A DNA stretch of 64,000 nt from Pseudomonas sp. PA27(2017) (GTDB lineage Bacteria > Pseudomonadota > Gammaproteobacteria > Pseudomonadales > Pseudomonadaceae): positions 62,272-126,271 of the forward strand of contig NZ_MSXW01000061.1 in NCBI RefSeq assembly GCF_001945445.1, in the 5' to 3' direction. Shown here in pieces: positions 1-9,525 of this stretch. A model generated the notes under the pieces. That model did no database searches. It worked only from the letters and a program-made list of their open reading frames with translations, and was not told where the DNA came from. The translations under genes and the position numbers were made by a program. How positions within the stretch are numbered: the stretch's first letter is position 1; each line of letters begins with the position of its first letter.

Positions 1-2
1 TG

Positions 3-317
3 CGGGTGCTGGCACTCGACGAGCATCGCCTGGCCACCTTGCTACATGCCCAGCGCCACAGCTGGTTGCTGCAGGGCTGGCTGGCGCCATTGCGGCAGGT
101 GCTGGCGCAGGATGCCAACGGCGTGCTGCGCGCTACCCTCGAGGCCTGGTGCGCCCATGACGGTCAGGTGCAGAGCTGCGCCGACGCCTTGGGCATCCAC
201 CGCAACACCCTGCGCTATCGCCTGGAGCGAATCGGCGAACTCAGCGGTGTCGAACTGACACGTCTGGATCGGCGCCTGCAACTGTCGCTTGGGCTGGGGC
301 TGATAGAGCCCGAGTGA
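3..317 (+). CDS. Sugar-diacid/glycerate-type transcriptional regulator (CdaR/PucR family), C-terminal fragment
   Basis: The frame is open to the left edge of the window, so only the last 104 codons are seen. The visible part ends in the PucR C-terminal helix-turn-helix, with the signature G-I-H-R-N-T-L-R-Y-R-L-E-R-I at about residues 65-78 of the fragment. In this family (CdaR, PucR) an N-terminal sensor domain precedes such a helix-turn-helix. It lies 145 bp upstream of, and on the same strand as, a GntP permease and a glycerate kinase. I infer it regulates glycerate or sugar-diacid uptake and use. The sensor domain lies outside the window, so the ligand cannot be judged. Confidence 0.8.
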   Translation, partial: RVLALDEHRLATLLHAQRHSWLLQGWLAPLRQVLAQDANGVLRATLEAWCAHDGQVQSCADALGIHRNTLRYRLERIGELSGVELTRLDRRLQLSLGLGLIEPE

Positions 318-462
318 CCTCTCGGGCGTTAGTGGTGCGGGTGCACAATATGGGCTTTTCGTTGCGCTTTGTTGTTGTGCGAGTGAACAGGGTGTCGTCC
401 CTCGTTACTGGGCGACAATGCCGAGCACCTGGCAACTCACATAACAACAAGAGGAAACCGGC

Positions 463-1821
463 ATGGTTCTGGTTCTGATCCTGGTCGCACTGATCGCCTT
501 TATCGTGGTGTCGACCACGCGTCTCAAGCTGCATCCCTTTCTTGCCTTGCTGATTGCCGCGATCGTCGCGGGCTTCGCCTATGGGTTACCTCATCAGGAC
601 ATTCTCAAGACTGTCGCTACGGGCTTCGGCGGCATTCTGGGCAACATCGGCGTGGTGATCGTGCTGGGCACCATCATCGGCGTGATTCTCGAGCGCAGCG
701 GCGCGGCCATTACCCTGGCCGAGACGGTGATCAAGCTGCTGGGAGAACGCTTCCCGACGCTGACCATGTCGATCATCGGCTACATCGTGTCGATTCCGGT
801 GTTCTGTGATTCCGGCTACATCATCCTCAACTCCCTTAAAAACGCCCTGGCTGCGCGCATGAAAGTGTCGGTGATCGCCATGAGCGTTGCCCTGGCGACC
901 GGGTTGTATGCCACTCACACCTTCGTGCCGCCGACTCCAGGGCCGATCGCAGCGGCCGGCAACCTCGGTCTCGAGTCGAGCCTGGGCCTGGTGATCGCCG
1001 TGGGCCTGTTCGTGGCCATGGTTTCCGCGCTCGCCGGCTTGTTGTGGGCCAACCGTTTCGTTGGCAAGGATATCGCGCTGGAAGACGACGGCACACCGAT
1101 GCCCGGTGCCGAGGATTTCGAGGCGCTGAAGGCAAAGTACGGCGTGCTGCCTAGCGCCACCCAGGCCTTCGCGCCGATTCTGGTACCCATCGCACTGATC
1201 TGCCTGGGTTCGATCTCGGTGTTCCCCAGCCGCCCGCTGGGCGACGGCACGCTGCAGGCGGTGCTGAGCTTCCTGGGGCAGCCGGTGGTGGCGCTGCTGG
1301 TCGGCTTGGTGCTGGCCTGCACGCTGCTGCGGGGTAACGGCAAGCGTCAGCAGCTACATGACCGGGTGACCGATGGCATCCTGTCCGCTGCGCCGATCAT
1401 CCTGATCACCGGTGCTGGTGGGGCATTCGGCGCCGTGCTCAGCGCCTCGCCGCTGGGCGCCTATCTGGGCAGCACGCTGTCCGCGCTGGGTATCGGTTTG
1501 TTCATGCCGTTCCTGGTCGCCGCTGCGCTGAAGACCGCACAGGGTTCTACTACCGTAGCTATGGTCACCACCTCGGCGATGGTCGCACCACTGCTTGGGC
1601 AGATCGGCCTGGACAGCGAAATGGGTCGCGTACTCACCGTTCTGGCCATCGGCGCCGGAGGCATGACCGTTTCGCACGCCAACGACAGCTACTTCTGGGT
1701 CGTCACCCAGTTCAGTCGCATGCCGGTGGCCGTTGCCTACCGCGCACAAACCATGGCTACGCTGATTCAGGGCCTGGTGGGTATTACCACGGTATGGCTG
1801 CTGAGCCTGGTTCTCCTGTAA
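463..1821 (+). CDS. GntP-family permease (gluconate/glycerate:H+ symporter)
   Basis: This is a 452-residue, very hydrophobic protein with about 12-14 predicted membrane spans, the normal length for GntP/GntT/GlxP transporters. Recognisable GntP features are the first helices with a Thr-Arg-Leu-Lys turn, the VGFG-like stretch near residue 50 and the conserved ANDSYFWVV segment near residue 407. The start is an ATG preceded by AAGAGGAAA. It sits between a CdaR-type regulator and a glycerate 2-kinase, so glycerate is the most likely substrate. Gluconate cannot be excluded from sequence alone. It acts in the inner membrane as a proton symporter. Confidence 0.87.
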   Translation: MVLVLILVALIAFIVVSTTRLKLHPFLALLIAAIVAGFAYGLPHQDILKTVATGFGGILGNIGVVIVLGTIIGVILERSGAAITLAETVIKLLGERFPTLTMSIIGYIVSIPVFCDSGYIILNSLKNALAARMKVSVIAMSVALATGLYATHTFVPPTPGPIAAAGNLGLESSLGLVIAVGLFVAMVSALAGLLWANRFVGKDIALEDDGTPMPGAEDFEALKAKYGVLPSATQAFAPILVPIALICLGSISVFPSRPLGDGTLQAVLSFLGQPVVALLVGLVLACTLLRGNGKRQQLHDRVTDGILSAAPIILITGAGGAFGAVLSASPLGAYLGSTLSALGIGLFMPFLVAAALKTAQGSTTVAMVTTSAMVAPLLGQIGLDSEMGRVLTVLAIGAGGMTVSHANDSYFWVVTQFSRMPVAVAYRAQTMATLIQGLVGITTVWLLSLVLL

Positions 1822-1875
1822 GCCTGTTCAATCGCGGCGCTCGAGGGCGCCGCGCTGTTTTTCGAGGTCGTCTGC

Positions 1876-3018
1876 ATGAAAATCGTCATCGCTCCTGATT
1901 CCTTCAAGGAGAGCCTGAGCGCGCCCGAGGTGGCCCAGGCCATCGCTCGCGGCTGGCTAGCCGTATACCCGGACGCCGAGATCGCCCTCTGCCCCATGGC
2001 CGATGGTGGGGAGGGCACCGTGGATGCGGTACTTGCGGCAACGGGAGGTGAACGTCGCGAACTGTCCGTGATGGGGCCGCTGGCCACTCCGGTGAATGCC
2101 CATTGGGGCTGGTTGGGCGACGGCACGGCAGTGATCGAGATGGCCGCTGCCAGCGGACTGCACTGGGTACCGAGCGCCCAGCGCGATGCTCGGGTGACCA
2201 GTAGTTACGGAACGGGCGAATTGATCACTGCCGCTCTGGATGCCGGGGCCACGCGAATCATCCTCGGTCTTGGTGGCAGCGCTACCAACGATGGTGGCAG
2301 CGGGCTGCTGCGGGCGCTGGGCGTACGTTTTCTCGACGCGGTCGGCAATGAGCTGTGCCCAGGTGGCGCGGCTCTGGCTTCGCTGCAACGCGTTGACCTC
2401 AGCGGGTTGGACGAGCGGCTACAGGGCGTGCAGGTCGACGTCGCGGCGGATGTGGATAATCCACTGTGCGGGCCCAAAGGCGCATCGGCGGTGTTCGGCC
2501 CGCAGAAGGGCGCGAGCCCGGAGCAGGTGGAAGAGCTCGATGCAGCCCTGGCACGCCTGGCCGAAGTGGTCGGTGAGGCACTGAGTGAGGACTTCAGTAC
2601 ATTTCCCGGCGTCGGTGCCGCCGGCGGCCTGGGCTTCGCCGCCAAGGCATTTCTCGGCGCACGCTTTCGTCCCGGCATCGAATTGGTCGCCGAGCTTTCC
2701 GGGCTGGCCGATGCCATACGTGGCGCCGATCTGGTCATTACCGGAGAAGGGCGTCTGGATGCCCAGAGCCTGCATGGCAAGACGCCGGTTGGGGTCGCAC
2801 GTGTGGCTAAAGCTCAGGGCGTACCGGTGATCGCTCTGGCCGGCAGCCTGGGCGAAGGCTATCAAGCGGTACGTGACGCCGGCATCGAAGCCTGTTTCAG
2901 CCTCGCCCCTGGGCCGATCACCCTGGAGCATGCCTGTGCCAATGCCGGGCCCGAGCTCGAAGCGCGTGCAGCCGATCTGGCCAGGTTCTGGCGCCTCGCT
3001 CGAGGCGCGCGCCCCTAG
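1876..3018 (+). CDS. garK: Glycerate 2-kinase (GarK/GlxK type)
   Basis: The 380-residue protein matches the length and signature of the GarK/GlxK family, which phosphorylates D-glycerate with ATP and feeds it into glycolysis. Visible hallmarks are the N-terminal IAPDSFKESLSA segment, PMADGGEGTVDA near residue 40, the glycine-rich LGLGGSATNDGGSG near residue 135 and TGEGRLDAQSLHGKTP near residue 290. It starts 54 bp after the permease stop, and the two are likely co-transcribed. Regulator, permease and kinase together form a compact glycerate utilisation unit. The symbol is by family; glxK is an equally acceptable name. Confidence 0.9.
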   Translation: MKIVIAPDSFKESLSAPEVAQAIARGWLAVYPDAEIALCPMADGGEGTVDAVLAATGGERRELSVMGPLATPVNAHWGWLGDGTAVIEMAAASGLHWVPSAQRDARVTSSYGTGELITAALDAGATRIILGLGGSATNDGGSGLLRALGVRFLDAVGNELCPGGAALASLQRVDLSGLDERLQGVQVDVAADVDNPLCGPKGASAVFGPQKGASPEQVEELDAALARLAEVVGEALSEDFSTFPGVGAAGGLGFAAKAFLGARFRPGIELVAELSGLADAIRGADLVITGEGRLDAQSLHGKTPVGVARVAKAQGVPVIALAGSLGEGYQAVRDAGIEACFSLAPGPITLEHACANAGPELEARAADLARFWRLARGARP

Positions 3019-3205
3019 CGATCGATCCTTCCGCCTGCGCGGCGGTTGTGACGATTACCCGGCTCGGCTGTCTATACTGCTGTCGGGTGGCGAACTGGCC
3101 ACCCTGTACGGCTGCTGAACAGATGACGCAATTTGTCAGCAATCACAGTGACCGTCCTGGCGGCCAAGCTGTCATAGGGTTATCAGTCCAGTCTGGAGAA
3201 TCGTC

Positions 3206-3670
3206 ATGCTTAAACCTGGTCTTTTCGCTGTCCTGTTTGCTGCAGCGACGCTCACCCTCGGCGGCTGCGCATCCAGCCTGACCGGCGACAGCTATTCGCG
3301 CGATGAAGCGCGTGCCGTACAGACCGTGCGCATGGGCACTATCGAATCCCTGCGCCCCGTGAAGATCGAAGGCACCAAAACGCCGATCGGTGGCGGCGCG
3401 GGCGCGGTGATTGGCGGCGTGGCCGGCAGCGGCGTTGGTGGCGGCCGCGGCTCGGCGGTGGCAGCCGTAATTGGTGCGGTAGCTGGTGGCCTGTTGGGCG
3501 CCGCGGCTGAAGAGGGCATCACCCGCACCCAGGGTGTGGAAATCACCGTGCGTGAAGATGACGGCAGCATGCGTGCTTATGTGCAGGCAGTCGAAGAGAA
3601 CCAGATCTTCCGTGTAGGCGATCGTGTACGCATCATGACCGTCAACGGCACCAGCCGCGTGACTCATTAA
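3206..3670 (+). CDS. Outer-membrane lipoprotein with glycine-zipper domain (SlyB/Pcp-like)
   Basis: The 154-residue protein begins with a lipoprotein signal peptide ending in a lipobox L-G-G-C at residues 18-21. A glycine-zipper stretch follows at about residues 63-100, rich in GGGAG, GGVAG and GGLLGAAAEE. The C-terminus is a short beta-rich domain with QIFRVGDRVRI. This arrangement is typical of SlyB/PcpY outer-membrane lipoproteins linked to envelope integrity. It is monocistronic, and an intrinsic terminator follows 26 bp after the stop. The exact paralogue cannot be assigned. Confidence 0.85.
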   Translation: MLKPGLFAVLFAAATLTLGGCASSLTGDSYSRDEARAVQTVRMGTIESLRPVKIEGTKTPIGGGAGAVIGGVAGSGVGGGRGSAVAAVIGAVAGGLLGAAAEEGITRTQGVEITVREDDGSMRAYVQAVEENQIFRVGDRVRIMTVNGTSRVTH

Positions 3671-3696
3671 CGGCGACATGGCGTAATGCGTACCAG

Positions 3697-3729
3697 GGCC
3701 GAATCAGTTCGCTGATTCGGCCTTTTCGT
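3697..3729 (+). terminator. Intrinsic terminator after the SlyB-like lipoprotein
   Basis: A perfect 11-bp stem (GGCCGAATCAG / CTGATTCGGCC) closed by a TTCG tetraloop is followed by TTTTCGTTT. Confidence 0.9.
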
Positions 3730-4137
3730 TTGCGCGGCGTGAAGCCCGGATTAGAGAGGCTGGTGGTCGGTGCCTAGGCAAATCGCAAAGCGCACTGGAG
3801 ATAGTTTTAGTAATAATTCTATCCATGACGCCGAGTCGATAGCTAAGCATAATCGAAGGCGTTTCTTGGCTGGATTTTCAGGGCTTCGTCTGGAAAAACA
3901 AGTCGAACGCTCAGGGTCATTCGTCAGTCAGTTGCAGCGGGCCGCACGTTATGCGGAGACCAGATCGTAACTGGCTTGGTAATGCTCCGAGCCGCACTGC
4001 CGCAAGTGGTTTTTCCATTTGCCGGGTTGGCATCACGCACACCATTGCAGGGATCGGCCGGACGCCGGCGACCGCATTCTGGCACACACTAACTGGCCGT
4101 CAGGCTACATGGCGGGCGTGTACAAGGGGTTTAGTGT
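3730..4137. other. Non-coding stretch ahead of the Mrp operon
   Basis: About 400 bp without a convincing gene. Two short open frames exist but have no ribosome site, family match or normal codon use. The left half is AT-richer than its surroundings. The operon promoter should lie here, but no clear -35/-10 pair stands out. An AAGGGG ribosome site sits 8 nt before the mrpA ATG. Confidence 0.5.
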
Positions 4138-6930
4138 ATGGCGCTTGCGCTGATCATCGCCTTACCATTTTTGGGTATCTTTCTTCCGCTGCTGGCTGAC
4201 CGCATGGGGCGGTCGCTCTGCGCACTGGCCGCTGCGCTCGGCCCAGCCGCCGCCTTGGTGTTGCTGTGGCTGCAGCAGCCGGCCGTATTCGCCGGCGACG
4301 TGCAGGTGGTCAGCTATCCATGGCTGCCGGAGTTGGGGCTCAACCTGAGCCTGCGCCTCGATGGCCTGGGCTTTCTGTTCGCCCTGATGATTCTCGGCAT
4401 CGGCCTGCTGGTTATTCTGTATGCCCGCTATTACCTGAGCAAGCAGGAGCCCATGGGGCGTTTCTTCGCCTATCTGCTGCTGTTCATGGGCGCCATGCTG
4501 GGCGTGGTGCTGTCGGAGAACATGCTGCTGATGCTGGTGTTTTGGGAACTGACCAGTCTGTCATCGTTCCTGTTGATCAGCTTCTGGAGCAGCAGCTCGG
4601 ATGCCCGTCGGGGCTCGCGTATGGCGTTGACCGTCACGGGCGGCGGTGGCTTGGCGCTTTTAGCCGGCATTCTGCTGCTGGGCAACATCGTCGGCAGTTT
4701 CGAGTTGAGCGAGGTGTTGGCGGCGGGCGATACCATCCGCAGCCACGGGATGTATCCCATCACCCTGATCCTGATCCTGCTCGGAGTATTCACCAAGTCG
4801 GCGCAGTTCCCGTTCCACTTCTGGCTGCCCCAGGCCATGGCGGCGCCCACCCCGGTTTCCGCTTACCTGCATTCGGCAACGATGGTCAAAGCGGGCGTTT
4901 TCCTGCTGGCCCGTTTCTACCCGGCCTTGGCGGGCACGGAGTGGTGGTTCTACCTGGTCAGCATGACCGGTATGGCGACCCTGCTGTTCGGCGCGATCAT
5001 GGCGTTGTTCCAGCATGATCTCAAAGGGCTGCTGGCCTACTCGACGATCAGCCACCTGGGCCTGATCACTCTGCTGTTCGGTTTCAATACCGACCTGTCT
5101 TCGGTCGCCGCGGTGTTCCATATCATCAACCACGCGACCTTCAAGGCCTCGCTGTTCATGGCGGCCGGCATCATCGATCACGAGACCGGCAGCCGCGACA
5201 TGCGCCGTATCGCCGGTTTGTGGAAGTACATGCCGCATACTGCCGTGCTGGCCATGGTGGCCGCTTCGGCGATGGCCGGCGTGCCGCTGCTCAACGGCTT
5301 TCTCAGCAAGGAGATGTTCTTCACCGAGACGCTCAATCAGGACCTGCTGGGTATCTTCAACTGGATGATTCCCACCGTGGCGACCTTGGCCGGCATCTTC
5401 TCGGTAGCCTATTCCTTACGTTTCATCCACGACGTGTTCTTCAACGGCGAACCGAAGGATCTGCCCAAGTATCCGCCCCACGAGCCGCCGCGCTACATGA
5501 AGATTCCGGTAGAAATCCTGGTGTTCCTGTGCCTGCTGGTCGGCATGCTGCCGGCATACACCGTGGCGCCGTTGCTGGCCTCGGCAGCAAGCGCCACCCT
5601 GGGTGGGGCAGTGCCGTACTACAGTCTGGCGATCTGGCACGGCTTCAATGTGCCGCTGGGCATGAGCGTGGTCGCGCTGATCGGTGGCATTATCGTCTAT
5701 GCCTGCCGCGAGCCACTGTTCCGCTGGTACAACGGTATGCCCGAGGTGGACGCCAAGGAGCTGTTCGAGTTGCTCAACGCGCGCCTGGTGAAGAGCGCGC
5801 GCTGGGTGACCAAACTCCTGGAAAGCGGCTCCCAACAGCGTTATGTGGCCTTCCTGTTGCTCAGCGCGCTGATCCTGATCATCACCGCGCTGTCGCCGAT
5901 GGAATCGCTCAGTGGTGATGTGGCCCTGACGCCGCTCGATGGCATCACCGTCCTGGGCATGGCCGTGCTGTGCGTGATGGCCGTGTTGACCGTGGCTTTC
6001 CACCGCAATCGCCTCAAGGCGCTGATGACCCTGAGCTGCGCAGGCCTGATGGTGGCCCTGGCATTTGCCCGCTATTCGGCGCCGGACCTGGCCTTGACCC
6101 AGTTGTCGGTGGAGGTGGTGACCATCATTCTGCTGGTGCTGGCGCTGTTCTTCATGCCTGATCGCACGCCCGTGGAGTCGAGCAGCCTGCGTGGCCTGCG
6201 CGACGTACTGCTGGCCGGTGGCACTGGCATCGCCGTGGCGCTGCTGGCCTATGCGGTGATGACCCGGCCGTACGACAGCATCTCGTCGTTCTTCATCGAG
6301 AACAGCGTCAGCGGTGGCGGCGGCACCAACGTGGTCAACGTGATTCTGGTCGACTTCCGCGGCTTCGATACTCTAGGCGAGATCAGCGTGCTGGCCATCG
6401 CCGCGATCGGCATCTACGGCCTGCTGGCGGGCCTGCACCTGCCCCATCCGCTTACCGATCCGAACGGCAAGCCCTGGTCGCGGGACAGCCACCCGATGGT
6501 GCTCGACAGCATTGCGCGCATCCTGTTGCCGATGGCGTTGCTGGTGTCGGCGTTCATCTTCCTGCGCGGGCACAACCTTCCCGGCGGCGGCTTCATCGCC
6601 GGACTGATCACCGCCATCGCGCTAATCCTGCAGTACGTGGCCCACGGCGTGGAGTGGACTCAGCGGCGTATGCCCTGGAGCTACCACAGCATCGCGGGCC
6701 TAGGTGTGCTGATCGCCGGGCTGACCGGCCTGGGCAGCCTGGCTTTCGGCGCGCCGTTCCTGACCTCGGCATTCGATTATTTCCATCTGCCACTGGTAGG
6801 CAAGTTCGAACTGGCCACCGCACTGCTCTTCGACCTGGGCGTCTACCTGGCGGTGGTCGGTTCCACGCTGCTGATCCTCTCCAACATTGGCCACGTCAGC
6901 CAGGATGAAACCAGCAAGGAGGTGCTCTGA
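4138..6930 (+). CDS. mrpA: Mrp/Pha Na+(K+)/H+ antiporter subunit A with fused subunit B
   Basis: A 930-residue polytopic membrane protein. The N-terminal two thirds is the NuoL-like MrpA core, with the proton-channel region around residues 120-400 including AYLHSATMVKAGVF near residue 240. A DUF4040-like segment lies near residues 610-680. The last ~140 residues, beginning around LDSIARILLPMALLVSAF, form an MrpB domain with the hallmark G-G-G-F-I-A-G. The A-B fusion is the arrangement known from group 2 Mrp systems such as Sinorhizobium Pha. It is the first of six tightly packed genes, and its TGA overlaps the ATG of subunit C by one base. The complex exports Na+ or K+ using the proton gradient. 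Confidence 0.93.
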   Translation: MALALIIALPFLGIFLPLLADRMGRSLCALAAALGPAAALVLLWLQQPAVFAGDVQVVSYPWLPELGLNLSLRLDGLGFLFALMILGIGLLVILYARYYLSKQEPMGRFFAYLLLFMGAMLGVVLSENMLLMLVFWELTSLSSFLLISFWSSSSDARRGSRMALTVTGGGGLALLAGILLLGNIVGSFELSEVLAAGDTIRSHGMYPITLILILLGVFTKSAQFPFHFWLPQAMAAPTPVSAYLHSATMVKAGVFLLARFYPALAGTEWWFYLVSMTGMATLLFGAIMALFQHDLKGLLAYSTISHLGLITLLFGFNTDLSSVAAVFHIINHATFKASLFMAAGIIDHETGSRDMRRIAGLWKYMPHTAVLAMVAASAMAGVPLLNGFLSKEMFFTETLNQDLLGIFNWMIPTVATLAGIFSVAYSLRFIHDVFFNGEPKDLPKYPPHEPPRYMKIPVEILVFLCLLVGMLPAYTVAPLLASAASATLGGAVPYYSLAIWHGFNVPLGMSVVALIGGIIVYACREPLFRWYNGMPEVDAKELFELLNARLVKSARWVTKLLESGSQQRYVAFLLLSALILIITALSPMESLSGDVALTPLDGITVLGMAVLCVMAVLTVAFHRNRLKALMTLSCAGLMVALAFARYSAPDLALTQLSVEVVTIILLVLALFFMPDRTPVESSSLRGLRDVLLAGGTGIAVALLAYAVMTRPYDSISSFFIENSVSGGGGTNVVNVILVDFRGFDTLGEISVLAIAAIGIYGLLAGLHLPHPLTDPNGKPWSRDSHPMVLDSIARILLPMALLVSAFIFLRGHNLPGGGFIAGLITAIALILQYVAHGVEWTQRRMPWSYHSIAGLGVLIAGLTGLGSLAFGAPFLTSAFDYFHLPLVGKFELATALLFDLGVYLAVVGSTLLILSNIGHVSQDETSKEVL

Positions 6931-7256
6931 TGGAAGCGCTATTCGCCATCACTCTTGGTGTACTGGCCGCCAGCGGTGTTTATCTGCTGATGCGCGCACG
7001 CATCTACCCGGTGGTCATGGGCCTCACCCTGATCTCCTATGCGGTGAACCTGTTCCTCTTCGCCATGGGCCGCTTGAGCACAGGCGTGCCCGCGGTAATC
7101 GGCAAGAGTGCCGAGTACGGCGACCCGATTCCCCAGGCGCTGGTGCTGACCGCCATCGTCATCGGCTTTGCCATGACCGCCTTCGTGGTGGTGCTGTCGT
7201 TGCGTGCCCTCGGTGAACTGCGTACCGACCACGTTGACGGCGAGGAGTCGCGCTGA
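6930..7256 (+). CDS. mrpC: Mrp antiporter subunit C
   Basis: 108 residues with three membrane spans and NuoK-like organisation, the usual length of MrpC. Conserved features are YLLMRARIYPVVMGLTLI near the N-terminus and the DPIPQALVLTAIVIGFAMTA segment around residues 66-85. It overlaps the end of subunit A by one base and the start of subunit D by one base, which indicates translational coupling in one operon. Confidence 0.93.
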   Translation: MEALFAITLGVLAASGVYLLMRARIYPVVMGLTLISYAVNLFLFAMGRLSTGVPAVIGKSAEYGDPIPQALVLTAIVIGFAMTAFVVVLSLRALGELRTDHVDGEESR

Positions 7257-8758
7257 TGAATCATGCGTTGATCCTGCCGATCCTCATCCCGCTGTTCACT
7301 GGCAGCCTGTTGCTGATTCGCTCGCAATTGTCGATTACCGCCAAGCGCTGGGTGTCGCTGTTGGCCACTTGGTCGCTGCTGCCGCTGAGCGTCTGGCTGG
7401 TGCTGCAGGCAGACGCCGGTGCGCTGCAGGTCTACGCCCTGGGCAACTGGCAGGCGCCGTTCGGTATCGTTCTGCTGCTCGATCGCCTGGCAGCGCTAAT
7501 GCTGCTGGTGACCGCGGCGCTGGCCAGTTTCGCCGTGCTTTACGCGGTACGTGGCGACGACGAACGTGGCCCCAACTTCCACGCGCTGATGCAGTTCCAA
7601 CTGGTCGGCATCAACGGCGCTTTCCTGACGGGCGATCTGTTCAACCTGTTCGTATTCTTCGAGATCCTGCTGATCGCCTCCTACTCGCTGCTGGTCTACG
7701 GCGGCGGGCCGAAGCGCATCAAGGCCGGCATGCACTATGTGGTGCTCAATCTGGTGGCATCCTCGTTCTTTCTGATCGGCATTGGCATCCTCTACGGCCT
7801 GCTCGGTACGCTGAACATCGCCGACCTGGCATTGAAGGTGGCCGAAGCCGATCCGGACCGCCAGCATCTGCTCGCTGCTGCCGGCTATCTGCTGTTGATC
7901 GTATTCGGCCTGAAGGGCGCCATTCTGCCGCTGTATTTCTGGCTGCCCAATGCCTATGCAGCGGCCACGGCGCCGGTTGCGGCGTTGTTCGCGATAATGA
8001 CCAAGGTCGGGTTGTACGCGATCATTCGCGTGTTCACCCTGGTGTTCGGCAGCGAGGCGGGGCAACTGGCTCATCTGGTCGATTACCTGCTGTGGCCGCT
8101 AGCGGCGCTGACCCTGCTACTTGGTGTGACTGGCGCGCTGGCAGCGCGCAGCCTCGGTCGGCTGATCGGCTACCTGGTGATCGTGTCGGTCGGCACCCTG
8201 TTGGCGGGCTTTGCGCTGGGCAGCGTGCAGAGCCTCAGTGCAGCGCTCTATTACCTGATTCACAGCACCTGGATCTGCGGTGGCCTGTTCCTCTTGGCCG
8301 ATATGCTGGCCCGTCAGCGCGGCGAAATCGGCCTGCGCCTGCGCAAGGGGCCGCAACTGCTGCAACCCAAGCTGCTTGGCGGGCTTTTCTTCATCGGCGC
8401 GATCTCGGTGGCCGGCCTGCCGCCGTTCTCCGGTTTCCTAGGCAAGCTGATGCTGCTGCGCTCGGTGGAAACCGGCTGGCAGGCACTGGTGCTCTGGCCG
8501 GTGGTGCTGATCGGCGGCCTGGGCATGATCATCGCCCTTGCGCGTGCCGGCAGCACGCTGTTCTGGCGCTGCACGGGCGAGCCTGCGTCGAATGCCGAGT
8601 TCGATCGCATCCGCGCGCTGGCGACCATTTGCCTGCTGGCGGGCGGGCCACTGTTGGTAGCGGCAGCGCAACCGGTTCACGAGTACACCGACGCCGTCGC
8701 CCAGCAGTTGCTGGATGTGAATAGCTACCTGCAGATCGTGCGCGGAGGTGAGCGATGA
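7256..8758 (+). CDS. mrpD: Mrp antiporter subunit D
   Basis: A 500-residue NuoN/NuoM-like proton-translocating subunit with about 14 predicted spans. Typical segments are GDLFNLFVFFEILLIASY near residue 125 and LPLYFWLPNAYAAATAPVAA near residue 225, followed by a conserved lysine in IMTKVGLYA. Length and position in the operon fit MrpD. The end overlaps the start of subunit E by 4 bp (ATGA). Confidence 0.93.
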   Translation: MNHALILPILIPLFTGSLLLIRSQLSITAKRWVSLLATWSLLPLSVWLVLQADAGALQVYALGNWQAPFGIVLLLDRLAALMLLVTAALASFAVLYAVRGDDERGPNFHALMQFQLVGINGAFLTGDLFNLFVFFEILLIASYSLLVYGGGPKRIKAGMHYVVLNLVASSFFLIGIGILYGLLGTLNIADLALKVAEADPDRQHLLAAAGYLLLIVFGLKGAILPLYFWLPNAYAAATAPVAALFAIMTKVGLYAIIRVFTLVFGSEAGQLAHLVDYLLWPLAALTLLLGVTGALAARSLGRLIGYLVIVSVGTLLAGFALGSVQSLSAALYYLIHSTWICGGLFLLADMLARQRGEIGLRLRKGPQLLQPKLLGGLFFIGAISVAGLPPFSGFLGKLMLLRSVETGWQALVLWPVVLIGGLGMIIALARAGSTLFWRCTGEPASNAEFDRIRALATICLLAGGPLLVAAAQPVHEYTDAVAQQLLDVNSYLQIVRGGER

Positions 8759-9258
8759 GCCTGTCCCGTCTATTCCCCCATCCCATGCTCACCGTGCTGC
8801 TCACGGTGATCTGGCTGCTGATGGTCAATGCGCCGAGCGTCGGCCATCTGCTGCTGGGCGCGTTTCTCGGTTGGGGCATCGCCCTGTTGTGCAGTGGCTT
8901 CATGCTCGACGTGCCGCGCCTGCGCCGCCCGGTGCTGCTGTGCCGTTACCTGCTGATGGTGCTGTGGGACATCGTCATCGCCAACCTGCATGTCGCCCGC
9001 CTGGTACTTGGCCCCACCCGCAAACTGCGCCCGGCATTCGTCGAGGTGCCCATGGAGATCGAGAACGAATTCATGCTCTCGGTGCTGGCCTGTATCGTAT
9101 CGCTGACGCCCGGCACCGTGTCCTCGGGCCTGAGCAGCGACCACAAGACCCTGCTGCTGCACGGCCTGGATGTGGCCGACGACCAGGCGTTGATCGCCGA
9201 GGTGAAGTCGCGCTATGAAGCCCCGCTGATGGAGATTTTCGAATGCTCGCCTACGTGA
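8755..9258 (+). CDS. mrpE: Mrp antiporter subunit E
   Basis: A 167-residue MrpE/PhaE protein with N-terminal membrane spans and a soluble C-terminal part. Recognisable are the TVIWLLMVNAPSVGHLLLGAFLG opening (read in pieces) and the conserved CIVSLTPGTVSS near residue 118. It starts within the ATGA overlap with subunit D and itself overlaps subunit F by 16 bp. Confidence 0.92.
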   Translation: MSLSRLFPHPMLTVLLTVIWLLMVNAPSVGHLLLGAFLGWGIALLCSGFMLDVPRLRRPVLLCRYLLMVLWDIVIANLHVARLVLGPTRKLRPAFVEVPMEIENEFMLSVLACIVSLTPGTVSSGLSSDHKTLLLHGLDVADDQALIAEVKSRYEAPLMEIFECSPT

Positions 9259-9512
9259 TTCCCTTCTGCATGGCGCTAATGGGCGTCGCCGTGACGCTCA
9301 ACGTGATCCGCCTGGTGCGAGGCCCGGACATGCCCGACCGGGTGCTGGCGCTGGACACCCTGTATATCAACGCACTGGCGTTGATCGTGGTGTTCGGCAT
9401 CTGGCTGCAATCGGATCTGTTCTTCGAGGCGGCGCTATTGATCGCCGTCATGGGATTCGTTGGTACCGTGGCGGTGGGCAAGCATCTGCTGCACGGCGAA
9501 ATCATCGACTGA
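9243..9512 (+). CDS. mrpF: Mrp antiporter subunit F
   Basis: 89 residues, three membrane spans, normal MrpF length. The conserved R-L-V-R-G-P-D-M-P-D-R-V-L-A-L-D-T motif is present near residue 24. The start lies inside the end of subunit E, consistent with coupled translation. Confidence 0.92.
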   Translation: MLAYVIPFCMALMGVAVTLNVIRLVRGPDMPDRVLALDTLYINALALIVVFGIWLQSDLFFEAALLIAVMGFVGTVAVGKHLLHGEIID

Positions 9513-9525
9513 GGAGGTTGTTGCC

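Noticed and set aside
3770..4199. Two small open frames ahead of mrpA
   Set aside because: No ribosome site, no recognisable domain and atypical composition; the second overlaps the mrpA start.
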